A DNA stretch of 27,686 nt, taken from assembly GCA_003246035.1 (NCBI GenBank), contig QKBP01000029.1, positions 1 through 27,686 of the forward strand, given 5' to 3'. Shown here one piece after another: positions 9,000 through 17,126 of this stretch. Under the pieces are notes generated by a model that made no database searches, was not told the origin of the DNA, and worked only from the letters and a program-made list of their open reading frames with translations. How positions within the stretch are numbered: the stretch's first letter is position 1; each line of letters starts with the position of its first letter. The stretch comes from Desulfuromonadaceae bacterium. GTDB taxonomy: Bacteria; Desulfobacterota; Desulfuromonadia; Desulfuromonadales; SZUA-401. The translations under genes were made by a program, and so were the position numbers.

Positions 9000-10118
9000 A
9001 TGCTCAGGCTGGAACGCAACTGGGATCAGACCATTCTGCTGCTGGCGGTCACCCTGACCTGCTTCGGGGTGGTGATGGTCTACTCGTCGTCGTCGATCAT
9101 GGCGGCGAAGCGTTTCAGCGACGGCTTCTTCTTCCTCAAGCGCCAGGGGCTCTACGCGGTGATCGGCATGGGCCTGATGTTCGTGGCGATGCACATCGAT
9201 TACCACCACCTGCGCAGGCTGGCCGCGCCGCTGTTCTTCCTGAGCGTGCTGCTGCTGATCGCAGTGCTGCTGCCGGGGATCGGCAGCAAGGCGGGGGGGG
9301 CGGCACGCTGGATCCGCGCGCTCGGCTTCTCGCTGCAGCCTTCGGAGCTGACCAAGCTGGCGCTGGTGATCTACCTCGCGCACTCGCTGGCGAAGAAGAA
9401 GGACAAGATCCGTTCCTTCAAGTTCGGGTTCTTCCCGTACATGATCGTGCTCGCGATCGTGCTGCTGCTTCTGCTGCTGCAGCCCGACCTCGGCACCGCG
9501 GTGACCCTGGCGGCGGTGGCGATGACCATGCTGCTGGTGGCCGGGACGCGCCTGAGCTACATCGTCTCGATCGTGCTTTTGGCGCTGCCGTTCCTGTACG
9601 TGGCGATCATGCATGTCGGCTACCGGCGGCGGCGGATGATGGCGTTTCTCAACCCCTGGGAGGACCCGACCGACACCGGCTTCCAGATCATCCAGAGCTG
9701 GATCGCCTTCGGCAACGGCGGGATCGTCGGAACCGGGCTCGGCGAGGGGCGCCAGAAGCTCTTCTACCTGCCGGAAGCGCACACCGACTTCATCTTCTCG
9801 GTGGTCGGCGAAGAGCTCGGGTTCCTCGGGGTGTGCACGGTGGTGGCGATCTTCCTGATGCTGATCCTGCGCGGCATCCGCACCGCCCTCAAGGCGCAGG
9901 ACGAGTTCGGGACGCTGCTCGCCTTCGGCATCAGCCTGATGCTCGGGCTGCAGGTGATCGTCAACTTCGGCGTGGTCCTCGGGCTGCTCCCGACCAAGGG
10001 GATGACCCTGCCGATGATCTCCTACGGCGGGACCAGCCTGCTGGTGACCCTGACCGCAATCGGTATCCTGCTGAATATTTCGGCGCAGATCCACGAAAGC
10101 GGGGAGGTGCGACGATGA
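9000..10118 (+). CDS. ftsW: Septal peptidoglycan glycosyltransferase FtsW (SEDS family)
   Basis: The 372-residue protein has about nine to ten hydrophobic segments and belongs to the SEDS family. It polymerises lipid II into glycan strands at the septum together with the transpeptidase FtsI encoded in the same operon. Family signatures include GAARWI, QPSELTKLALVIYLA, LLLQPDLGTA, and the large periplasmic loop signature GEGRQKLFYLPEAHTDFIF followed by GEELG. The C-terminal PTKGMTLPMISYGGTSLL block is also classic for FtsW. Position between murD and murG favours FtsW over the elongation paralogue RodA. Its TGA overlaps the murG ATG by four bases (ATGA). Confidence 0.96.
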   Translation: MLRLERNWDQTILLLAVTLTCFGVVMVYSSSSIMAAKRFSDGFFFLKRQGLYAVIGMGLMFVAMHIDYHHLRRLAAPLFFLSVLLLIAVLLPGIGSKAGGAARWIRALGFSLQPSELTKLALVIYLAHSLAKKKDKIRSFKFGFFPYMIVLAIVLLLLLLQPDLGTAVTLAAVAMTMLLVAGTRLSYIVSIVLLALPFLYVAIMHVGYRRRRMMAFLNPWEDPTDTGFQIIQSWIAFGNGGIVGTGLGEGRQKLFYLPEAHTDFIFSVVGEELGFLGVCTVVAIFLMLILRGIRTALKAQDEFGTLLAFGISLMLGLQVIVNFGVVLGLLPTKGMTLPMISYGGTSLLVTLTAIGILLNISAQIHESGEVRR

Positions 10119-11191
10119 GACTGATCCTGGCCGGTGGAGGGACCGGCGGACACCTGTTCCCGGCCGTGGCGCTGGCGCAGCGCCTGCTCGAGACCGATCC
10201 GGACGCCAAAGTGCTGTTCGTCGGTACCGAGCGGGGGCTCGAGGCGAAGCTGCTGCCGCAGCTGGGGCTGCCGCTGCAGACCATCGACATCCGCGGGATG
10301 GTCGGCAAGGACCTGACCGCCAAGCTGGCGCTGGTGCCGAAGCTGGCCAAGAGCCTCGCCCAGTCGCGCGGCATCCTCAAGACCTTCCGCCCCGACGTGG
10401 TGATCGGAGTGGGGGGCTACGCCTCGGGTCCGGTGCTGCTGGCGGCACAGATGATGCGCCTGCCGACCCTGATCCACGAGCAGAACGCCTGGCCGGGGCT
10501 GACCAACCGGATGCTCTCCCGCTGGGCCGACCGGGTCTGCCTGTCGTTCCCGGAATCCGACCGGGCCTTCCACCTCGGCCGCACCATGCTGACCGGCAAT
10601 CCGTTGCGCAAGGGGATGGACGACTGTCCGCCGCTGCAGAAAGGGGCGCCGCACCTGCTGGTGTTCGGCGGCAGCCAGGGGGCGCGGGCGATCAACGACG
10701 GCATGCTCGAGGCGCTGCCGGAGCTGCTGCAGCTCAAGCAGCCGCCGACCATCCTGCACCAGACCGGTGAGAGCGATGTCGAGCGGGTCCGCGCCGGGTA
10801 CGCGACGGCCGGCTACGCGCAGGTCGAGGTGGTGCCGTTTATCCACGACATGGCCGCCGCCTACGCCGCCTGCCACCTGGTGGTGAGCCGGGCCGGCGCG
10901 ACCACCATCGCCGAGCTGACCGCCTGCGGGCGTCCGTCGCTGCTGATCCCCTATCCGCACGCCGCGGGGGGGCACCAGGCGGCCAACGCCGAGGCGCTGG
11001 CGCGCAACGGCGCGGCGATGCTGCTGCACCAGCCGGAGATGTCGGGCGGGCGGTTTGCCCGCCTGCTCGGCGACCTGCTCGCCGACCGCGAACTGTTGGA
11101 AAGGATGGCCCGCTCGGCTGCCTCGCAAGGGCGCCGCGGCGCGGTCGATACGATTCTCAAGGAATGCCGGCGGCTCGCCGGGAAAGGGTAG
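10115..11191 (+). CDS. murG: Lipid II synthase MurG (undecaprenyl-PP-MurNAc-pentapeptide GlcNAc transferase)
   Basis: The 358-residue GT-B glycosyltransferase transfers GlcNAc from UDP-GlcNAc to lipid I at the cytoplasmic face of the inner membrane. It has the N-terminal GGGTGGHLFPAVALA loop, GVGGYASGP, the acceptor-site HEQNAWPGLTNR and the donor-site GGSQGARAIN, then SRAGATTIAELTACGRPSLL. Start ATG 10115 overlaps the end of ftsW by 4 nt and follows GGGGAGG (10101-10107). An upstream extension of the frame to 9833 lies wholly inside ftsW and is spurious. murC follows after 3 nt. Confidence 0.97.
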   Translation: MRLILAGGGTGGHLFPAVALAQRLLETDPDAKVLFVGTERGLEAKLLPQLGLPLQTIDIRGMVGKDLTAKLALVPKLAKSLAQSRGILKTFRPDVVIGVGGYASGPVLLAAQMMRLPTLIHEQNAWPGLTNRMLSRWADRVCLSFPESDRAFHLGRTMLTGNPLRKGMDDCPPLQKGAPHLLVFGGSQGARAINDGMLEALPELLQLKQPPTILHQTGESDVERVRAGYATAGYAQVEVVPFIHDMAAAYAACHLVVSRAGATTIAELTACGRPSLLIPYPHAAGGHQAANAEALARNGAAMLLHQPEMSGGRFARLLGDLLADRELLERMARSAASQGRRGAVDTILKECRRLAGKG

Positions 11192-11194
11192 CGG

Positions 11195-12574
11195 ATGTAC
11201 GGCAAGATCCGCAAAATTCATTTCGTCGGGATCGGCGGCATCGGCATGAGCGGCATCGCCGAAGTGCTGCTGAACCTCGGCTACCAGGTGTCGGGCTCCG
11301 ACCTCCGGGAAGGGGAGACCACCCGGCGCCTCGCCGCGCTCGGAGCCGAGATCCACATCGGCCATGCCGCCGAGAACCTGGTCGAGGTCGACGTGGTGGT
11401 GACCTCCACCGCGGTACGCGCCGACAACCCGGAGGTCCTCGAGGCCCATCGGCGCATGGTCCCGGTGATTCCGCGGGCCGAGATGCTCGCCGAGCTGATG
11501 CGCATGAAGTACGGCATCGCGGTGGCCGGAACCCACGGCAAGACCACCACCACCAGCATGGTCGCCACGGTGCTGCACCACGGCGGCATCGACCCGACCG
11601 CGGTGATCGGCGGGCGGCTCGACATGTTCGGCTCCAACGCCAAGCTCGGCCAGGGGAAGTTCCTGGTCGCCGAGGCCGACGAGTCGGACGGCTCGTTCCT
11701 CAAGCTCTCGCCGACCATCGCGATCGTCACCAACATCGACGCCGATCACCTCGATTTCTACCGGGACCTCGACCAGATCAAGCAGACCTTCGTCGAGTTC
11801 CTCAACAAGATCCCCTTCTACGGGCTGGCGGTGCTGTGTCTCGACGACCCCGGGGTGCAGGAGATCCTGCCGAAGGTCAACAAGCGCTTCGTCACCTACG
11901 GGCTCTCCAAGCAGGCTGACATCCGCGCGGTCGACATCGAGCACGCCGCGGGTCGGACCGCGTTTACCGCGGTGGCCGGTGGGGAGACGCTCGGGCGGAT
12001 CTCCTTCAACATGCCGGGCGAGCACAACGTGCTCAACGCGCTGGCCTGCCTGGGCGTGGCCCTGGAGCTCGGCATGGACTTCGCCGAGATCGCCGACGGC
12101 TTCAAGGATTTCGGCGGGGTCGGACGGCGCTTCCAGGTCAAGTACGAGGGGCAGGGGGTGATGGTGGTCGACGACTACGGGCACCACCCGGTCGAGATCC
12201 GCGCTACCCTGGCGGCGGCCCGTTCGGGGTGGAACCGGCGCGTGGTGACGGTCTTTCAGCCGCACCGCTACAGCCGCACCCGGGCGCTGTTCGACGAGTT
12301 CCTGACCGCCTTCTACCAGAGCGACGCGCTGGTCATCACCGACATCTACGCCGCCAGCGAGGATCCGATCCCCGGGGTCGACGCGGCCGACCTGGTGCAC
12401 GGGATCGCCGAACACGGACACAAGGACGTGCGTCACATCAGCGGCGCCGACGCGATCGTCGAGCACCTGCTCGAGACGGTTCGCGATGGGGACATGGTGA
12501 TCACCCTGGGCGCCGGCAACGTCTGGCAGCTCGGGGAAGAGTTCGCGCGGCGCCTGCAGCAGCGCCAGGGCTGA
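11195..12574 (+). CDS. murC: UDP-N-acetylmuramate:L-alanine ligase MurC
   Basis: A 459-residue cytoplasmic ligase adding the first stem amino acid, L-alanine, to UDP-MurNAc. The N-terminal nucleotide-binding block is [16 protein letters not shown]. The P-loop GTHGKTT (112-118) has the histidine that separates MurC from MurD, E and [15 protein letters not shown] and [11 protein letters not shown] are further MurC signatures. The neighbour normally found next, murB, which makes its substrate, is absent: ddl starts 18 nt after the stop and no MurB-like frame is present on either strand. Confidence 0.97.
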   Translation: MYGKIRKIHFVGIGGIGMSGIAEVLLNLGYQVSGSDLREGETTRRLAALGAEIHIGHAAENLVEVDVVVTSTAVRADNPEVLEAHRRMVPVIPRAEMLAELMRMKYGIAVAGTHGKTTTTSMVATVLHHGGIDPTAVIGGRLDMFGSNAKLGQGKFLVAEADESDGSFLKLSPTIAIVTNIDADHLDFYRDLDQIKQTFVEFLNKIPFYGLAVLCLDDPGVQEILPKVNKRFVTYGLSKQADIRAVDIEHAAGRTAFTAVAGGETLGRISFNMPGEHNVLNALACLGVALELGMDFAEIADGFKDFGGVGRRFQVKYEGQGVMVVDDYGHHPVEIRATLAAARSGWNRRVVTVFQPHRYSRTRALFDEFLTAFYQSDALVITDIYAASEDPIPGVDAADLVHGIAEHGHKDVRHISGADAIVEHLLETVRDGDMVITLGAGNVWQLGEEFARRLQQRQG

Positions 12575-12592
12575 AACGAGACGGATACGGAT

Positions 12593-13519
12593 ATGGACAA
12601 GGCAAGCGACATCCGCAACAAGAAAATCGCCGTACTGCTCGGCGGGCTGTCGTCGGAGCGCGAGGTCTCGCTGCGGACCGGGCAGGCGGTGCTCAAGGCG
12701 CTGCAGGGGCTCGGTTACGACGCCGAGGCGATCGACGCCGGTCGCGACCTGGCCGAGCAGCTGCGCGCGGTTCAGGCCGAGGTGGCGTTCATCGCCCTGC
12801 ACGGCCGCTACGGCGAGGACGGCACCGTCCAGGGGCTGCTCGAGCTGCTCGGCATCCCCTACACCGGCAGCGGCGTGATGGCCTCGAGCGTGGCGATGGA
12901 CAAGCTGGTCACCAAGCAGCTGCTCCTCTACCACGGTATCGTCACCCCGGCCTACGCCGCGCTGCGTGACGGGGAGAGCCTGGCCGATGCCGCGCTGCCG
13001 GCGGCGTTTCCGCTGGTGGTCAAGCCGGCCCGCGAGGGCTCGACGATCGGCGTGACCATCGCCCGCGATCGCGGCGAGTTCGACGCCGGGGTGGCCGAGG
13101 CGTTCAAGCTCGACGACCTGGTGCTGGTCGAGGAGTTCATCGCCGGCGACGAGGTGACGGTCGGGGTGCTCGAGGGGGAGGTGCTGCCGGTGATCCAGGT
13201 GGTCCCCAAGGGTGGTTTCTACGACTACGCCTCCAAGTACACCGCCGGCCAGACCGAGTACCTGCTGCCGGCCCCGCAGAGCGAAGCGATCACCCGCCGC
13301 CTCCAGGACGCCGCCCTCAAGGCCTATCGGGCCCTCGACTGCCGGGGCGGGGCGCGGGTCGATTTCATCATCCGCGACGGCGAGATCTACTGCCTCGAGG
13401 TGAACACCATCCCGGGGATGACCGAGACCAGCCTGCTGCCGAAGGCGGCCGGGCACGCCGGCATCACCTTTGACCAGTTGACGGAGCGGATCCTGCTCGG
13501 AGCAGGACTGCGCAAGTAG
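12593..13519 (+). CDS. ddl: D-alanine:D-alanine ligase Ddl
   Basis: The 308-residue ATP-grasp enzyme condenses two D-alanines; the dipeptide is the substrate of MurF. Motifs include VLLGGLSSEREVSLRTG near the N terminus, LHGRYGEDGTVQGLLE, YTGSGVMASSVAMDK, VKPAREGSTIGV and the C-terminal EVNTIPGMTETSLLPKAA metal and nucleotide site. The length matches the short DdlB type. The ribosome-binding site before ATG 12593 is weak. ftsQ begins 8 nt downstream. Confidence 0.97.
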   Translation: MDKASDIRNKKIAVLLGGLSSEREVSLRTGQAVLKALQGLGYDAEAIDAGRDLAEQLRAVQAEVAFIALHGRYGEDGTVQGLLELLGIPYTGSGVMASSVAMDKLVTKQLLLYHGIVTPAYAALRDGESLADAALPAAFPLVVKPAREGSTIGVTIARDRGEFDAGVAEAFKLDDLVLVEEFIAGDEVTVGVLEGEVLPVIQVVPKGGFYDYASKYTAGQTEYLLPAPQSEAITRRLQDAALKAYRALDCRGGARVDFIIRDGEIYCLEVNTIPGMTETSLLPKAAGHAGITFDQLTERILLGAGLRK

Positions 13520-13527
13520 GGACGACG

Positions 13528-14367
13528 ATGCGCGATCTCAAGGGCCAACCCAAGAAACGCCTCAAGCCGAACCGCAAGGTCGGCAAGCAGGAGCCCTTCG
13601 ACTGGAAGGGGTTCCTGCAGGGCGTGCTGCGCATCAGCGTGGCGACCTTCACCGTGGTGCTGGTGGTGGTCGGTGCGACCCTGAGCGCCCGGGTGATCCT
13701 GAGCTCCGGCTATTTCGACGTCACCGAGGTACGGGTCGAGTACGCCAACCGGGTCGATGCCGAGGAGATCGTCGATCTCTCCGACATCCACTACGGGGCG
13801 AGCATCTTCTCCCTCGACCTCGACATGATCGGTCGCAAGATCGAGGAGAACCCCTGGGTCGCCGAGGCCGTGGTATCGCGAGTCTTCCCGAGCGAGGTGC
13901 TGATCCGGGTCAGCGAGCGCGAGCCGGTGGCGATCATCAACCTCGACTACCTCTACTACGTCGACAAGAACGGGGTGGTGTTCAAGGTCCTGAGCAGCGG
14001 CGACCCCCTCGACTACCCGGTGATCACCGGGATCACCCGCGACGAGGTGGTCGATGCCAGCGGCGTCCCGACGAGCCTGCGCAGCGTGCTGCTGCTCCTC
14101 GACCAGGTCGCGCGGAGCGAGGTCTTCACCCTCGCCTGCGTGTCGGAGATTCACAGCGACCCCCACGAGGGGCTGACGGTCTATACCGCCGAGCGGGGCG
14201 TGCCGGTCCATTTCGGCAAGGGGGCCCTGATAGTCAAACTCAACAACCTGGAGCGGATCTACGCGGAGCTCGAACAGAGGCTGCACGGGTTGAAGTTTAT
14301 CGATCTGAATGTGGAGGACCGGGTGATCGTACGCCTCGGCTCCAAGGAAGGGATGCTGCAGGGGTAA
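13528..14367 (+). CDS. ftsQ: Cell division protein FtsQ
   Basis: A 279-residue bitopic divisome protein: a basic cytoplasmic tail rich in lysine and arginine (1-20), one membrane helix at about residues 35-55, then a POTRA domain (about 62-130) starting at SGYFDVTEVRV and containing NPWVAEAVVSRVFPSEVLI, a hallmark of FtsQ/DivIB, and a beta-domain of about 100 residues. FtsQ connects FtsL-FtsB with the early division proteins. Its place between ddl and ftsA is the canonical one. The gap to ftsA is 19 nt. Confidence 0.94.
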   Translation: MRDLKGQPKKRLKPNRKVGKQEPFDWKGFLQGVLRISVATFTVVLVVVGATLSARVILSSGYFDVTEVRVEYANRVDAEEIVDLSDIHYGASIFSLDLDMIGRKIEENPWVAEAVVSRVFPSEVLIRVSEREPVAIINLDYLYYVDKNGVVFKVLSSGDPLDYPVITGITRDEVVDASGVPTSLRSVLLLLDQVARSEVFTLACVSEIHSDPHEGLTVYTAERGVPVHFGKGALIVKLNNLERIYAELEQRLHGLKFIDLNVEDRVIVRLGSKEGMLQG

Positions 14368-14386
14368 CCTGCGAGGGGGAAATGCT

Positions 14387-15616
14387 ATGAGCGGAAACAA
14401 GGACAACCTGATCGTAGGGCTCGATATCGGCACCACCAAGATATGCGCCATCGTCGGTCACCTCGCCCACGACGGGATCGACATCGTCGGGATCGGCAAG
14501 GTGGCGTCGAAGGGGCTGCGCAAGGGCGTGGTGATCAACATCGAGGCGACCGTCGAGGCCGTTCGCCAGGCGTTGCAGGAAGCCGAGCTGATGGCCGGCT
14601 GCGAGATCAAGTCGGTGTTCGTCGGGATCGCCGGCGGTCACATCAAGGGGATGAACTCCCAGGGGGTGATCGCGATCAAGAACCGCGAGGTGACCGGCGA
14701 GGATATCCAGCGGGTCATCGACGCAGCCAAGGCGATCGCGATCCCGATGGACCGCGAAGTGATCCATATCCTGCCGCAGGAGTTCATCATCGACGACCAG
14801 GATGGGATCAAGGAGCCGCTCGGCATGAACGGGGTACGCCTCGAGGCCAAGGTGCATATCGTCACCGGGGCGGTCGCCAGCGCACAGAACATCATCAAGA
14901 GCTGCAACCGTGCGGGGGTCGACGTCGCCGACATCGTCCTCGAGCAGCTCGCCTCGAGCGAGGCGGTGCTGACCCCGGACGAGAAGGACCTCGGGGTGGT
15001 GCTGCTCGATATCGGCGGCGGGACCACCGACATCGCGATCTACTCGGAAGGGGCGATCAAGCACACCGCGGTCCTGTCGCTCGGCGGCAACCACCTCACC
15101 AACGACATCGCCGTGGGGCTGCGCACCCCGACCGGCGACGCCGAGAAGATCAAGCAGGACTACGGCTGCTGCCTGGCCTCGATGGTCGGCAAGGACGAGA
15201 CCATCGAAGTCCCCTCGGTCGGCGGGCGGGAGGTTCGCCAGCTCTCGCGCCAGCTGCTGGCCGAGATCCTCGAGCCGCGGGTCGAGGAGATCTTCACCCT
15301 CGCCAACCGCGAGATCATCAAGAGCGGCTTCGAGGACCTGATCGCCTCCGGGGTGGTGATCACCGGCGGCTCGGCGATCCTCCCGGGGATGCCGGAGCTG
15401 GCCGAACAGGTCTTCAACCTGCCGGTGCGCCGCGGCCTGCCGGTCGACATCGGCGGCCTGGTCGACGTGGTCAACTCGCCGGTCTACGCCACCGGGGTCG
15501 GACTGCTCAAGTACGGCAGCCGCAACCTGCAGGTGCGCAACTTCGCGATCGGCCAGGACAACGTGTTCGACAAGATCTTCCGACGCATGAAGGAGTGGTT
15601 CGGCGAGTTCTTCTAG
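14387..15616 (+). CDS. ftsA: Cell division protein FtsA
   Basis: The 409-residue actin-like ATPase tethers FtsZ filaments to the inner membrane. Phosphate-binding loop 1 is LDIGTTKICAIVG near the N terminus, loop 2 is LLDIGGGTTDIAIY (about 205-218), and the adenosine-binding loop is ITGGSAILPGM. The FtsA-specific 1C subdomain takes the place of the usual actin 1B. The C terminus, NVFDKIFRRMKEWFGEFF, is a textbook amphipathic membrane-targeting helix. A GAGGGGG ribosome-binding site (14372-14378) precedes ATG 14387. Unlike most junctions here, 66 nt separate it from the preferred ftsZ start. Confidence 0.97.
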   Translation: MSGNKDNLIVGLDIGTTKICAIVGHLAHDGIDIVGIGKVASKGLRKGVVINIEATVEAVRQALQEAELMAGCEIKSVFVGIAGGHIKGMNSQGVIAIKNREVTGEDIQRVIDAAKAIAIPMDREVIHILPQEFIIDDQDGIKEPLGMNGVRLEAKVHIVTGAVASAQNIIKSCNRAGVDVADIVLEQLASSEAVLTPDEKDLGVVLLDIGGGTTDIAIYSEGAIKHTAVLSLGGNHLTNDIAVGLRTPTGDAEKIKQDYGCCLASMVGKDETIEVPSVGGREVRQLSRQLLAEILEPRVEEIFTLANREIIKSGFEDLIASGVVITGGSAILPGMPELAEQVFNLPVRRGLPVDIGGLVDVVNSPVYATGVGLLKYGSRNLQVRNFAIGQDNVFDKIFRRMKEWFGEFF

Positions 15617-15682
15617 CCGGACTTTGAGATAGCCATGAAACAGACAACCAAGCGGAGCAAGACCAAAACAAAGGGGGAAAAG

Positions 15683-16828
15683 ATGTCAATGTTCGAATTT
15701 GATGAAAGTGTGGACCAGTCCGCGAAATTGAAGGTCATCGGTATCGGCGGCGGCGGAGGGAACGCTGTCAATACCATGATCCGCTCCAAGATCGGCGGCG
15801 TCGAGTTCATCGCCGCCAACACCGACGCCCAGGCGCTGCGCTGCCACATGGCGCCGCTGAAGGTGCAGCTCGGCTCGCAGCTGACCAAGGGTCTCGGCGC
15901 CGGGGCCAATCCCGAGGTCGGGCGCGACGCGGCGCTCGAGGACCGGGCCAAGATCGCCGAGATCCTCGAGGGGTCGGACATGGTGTTCGTGGCCGCCGGC
16001 TTCGGCGGCGGCACCGGCACCGGCGCGGCGCCGGTGGTGGCCGAAGTGGCCCGCGAGCTCGGCGCCCTGACCGTCGGGGTGGTGACCAAGCCCTTCGCCC
16101 GCGAAGGGAAGCGCCGTCAGAAGCAGGCCGAAGAGGGGATCAAGCAGCTCAAGCAGGTGGTCGACTCGCTGATCGTGGTTCCGAACGACCGCCTGATCGG
16201 CCTGGCCGGCAAGAGCATGGGGATCCTCGACGCCTTCAAACCGGCCGACGACGTGCTCTGCCAGGCGGTCCAGGGGATTTCCGACCTGATCACCACCAGC
16301 GGCCTGATCAACGTCGACTTCGCCGACGTGCGCTCGATCATGAGCGAGCGCGGCATGGCGATGATGGGGATCGGCGTCGCCGAAGGCGAAGACCGCGCCC
16401 ACAAGGCCGCGCAGATGGCGATCAGCAGCCCGCTGCTCGAGGAGATCGACATCTCCGGCGCCAAGGGTGTGCTGGTGAACATCTCCGGCTCGTCGAACAT
16501 GACCATGGAGGAGTTCGACGAGGCCTCCCGGATCATCCACGACAAGGTGCACGAGGACGCCAACATCATCATCGGCCTGGTGGTCAACGAGAAGCTCGGC
16601 GACCGGATCCAGATTACCGCCATCGCCACCGGCTTCGGCGAGTCGTTCGACACCAGCCTCGAGGAGTCGCGCATCCGCGGCGGCCTGGCCGCGGCCAACA
16701 GTCGCGAGAACCGGGACATCCCGACCTTCATCCGCGAGCAGCAGCGTCGCGAACAGCCGCGCCGCGCGGTCGGGTACGACGACGAGGCGTACGACATCCC
16801 GACGTTCCTGCGCAAGCGCGTCGATTGA
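15683..16828 (+). CDS. ftsZ: Cell division GTPase FtsZ
   Basis: The tubulin-like GTPase forms the Z-ring. Start ATG 15683 is preferred: AGGGGGA lies 4-5 nt upstream and the product (381 residues) begins MSMFEFDES, as in relatives. An in-frame ATG at 15635 would add 16 lysine-rich residues and has no good ribosome-binding site. Motifs are [14 protein letters not shown], the GTP-binding GGGTGTGA, and the T7 catalytic loop NVDFADV. The C-terminal linker is short. The conserved tail peptide that binds FtsA appears as [11 protein letters not shown] at 371-381, and a second DIPTFIRE copy lies at 345-352. This is the last gene of the operon. Confidence 0.97.
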   Translation: MSMFEFDESVDQSAKLKVIGIGGGGGNAVNTMIRSKIGGVEFIAANTDAQALRCHMAPLKVQLGSQLTKGLGAGANPEVGRDAALEDRAKIAEILEGSDMVFVAAGFGGGTGTGAAPVVAEVARELGALTVGVVTKPFAREGKRRQKQAEEGIKQLKQVVDSLIVVPNDRLIGLAGKSMGILDAFKPADDVLCQAVQGISDLITTSGLINVDFADVRSIMSERGMAMMGIGVAEGEDRAHKAAQMAISSPLLEEIDISGAKGVLVNISGSSNMTMEEFDEASRIIHDKVHEDANIIIGLVVNEKLGDRIQITAIATGFGESFDTSLEESRIRGGLAAANSRENRDIPTFIREQQRREQPRRAVGYDDEAYDIPTFLRKRVD

Positions 16829-16836
16829 TTCTCCCC

Positions 16837-16969
16837 CGGCGGCCCGGGTTTTCCGGGTCGTCGCGGCGATGAGCAAGTCTTCCGGGCTCTCCGGCCCGGG
16901 AACCGTCTGTCGAGGTGCGGTTCTCCGCCCGCATCTCGCCGGAAGTGGGAATTCCGCGTGAAAGCCCAC
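16837..16969 (+). ncRNA. Structured 3' UTR / candidate small RNA downstream of ftsZ
   Basis: The first part of the roughly 300-nt gene-free stretch between ftsZ and the SNase gene folds by eye into successive stem-loops. H1 (16837-16863) has 11 pairs including two G-U and a GTTTT loop. H2 (16880-16902) has eight pairs with one bulge. H3 (16911-16938) has ten pairs including one G-U and an eight-base loop. H4 (16945-16969) is a weak 5-bp stem. The intrinsic terminator follows directly. It could be a processed, stable 3' UTR or a small RNA released from the ftsZ transcript. No known RNA family is recognised, and no promoter is obvious inside it. Confidence 0.3.
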
Positions 16970-16979
16970 ACTCCCCCTA

Positions 16980-17012
16980 CGGCGGGGCCATTCGGCCCCG
17001 CCGATTTTTTTT
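16980..17012 (+). terminator. Rho-independent terminator of the dcw operon (copy 1 of a near-duplicate)
   Basis: A perfect 10-bp GC-rich stem (16980-16989 with 16994-17003) closed by an ATTC loop is followed by one A and eight Ts (17005-17012). It lies about 150 nt downstream of ftsZ and should end the dcw transcript. The same 33-nt element recurs at 19063-19095 with two differences. Confidence 0.93.
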
Positions 17013-17081
17013 CATTAAGCTGCTCGAAAACTCAGGATAATCCTTAAAGACGCACAATCTGTGGATGTGTTAATCTGTCTC

Positions 17082-17099
17082 TTTGAATGCGAATTCAAA
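17082..17099. promoter_or_regulatory. Short inverted repeat upstream of the SNase-like gene (possible operator)
   Basis: TTTGAAT and ATTCAAA form a perfect 7-base inverted repeat with a 4-base spacer, 28 nt before the SNase-like start. The surrounding 17013-17126 is AT-rich and presumably holds the promoter, but no convincing -35/-10 pair with good spacing is visible. The repeat could be a repressor site or chance. Confidence 0.25.
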
Positions 17100-17126
17100 T
17101 GTTAGCTTCGGGAGGGGGAGAGGAAC

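Noticed and set aside
9833..10114. N-terminal extension of MurG inside ftsW
   Set aside because: Low-complexity translation in the wrong frame of ftsW; the GGGTGGH motif must be near the N terminus, which fits ATG 10115.
7599..13456. Very long minus-strand frames (7599-10094 and 10022-13456)
   Set aside because: They lie exactly opposite murD to ddl. Strong third-position GC in the real genes removes stop codons on the other strand; the translations are repetitive His/Gln/Arg/Asp and have no start context.
16829..17126. tRNA gene or attachment site at the left edge of the AT-rich island
   Set aside because: No cloverleaf, TTC-arm or CCA end could be found on either strand, and no integrase gene is present; only hairpins and the terminator are seen.
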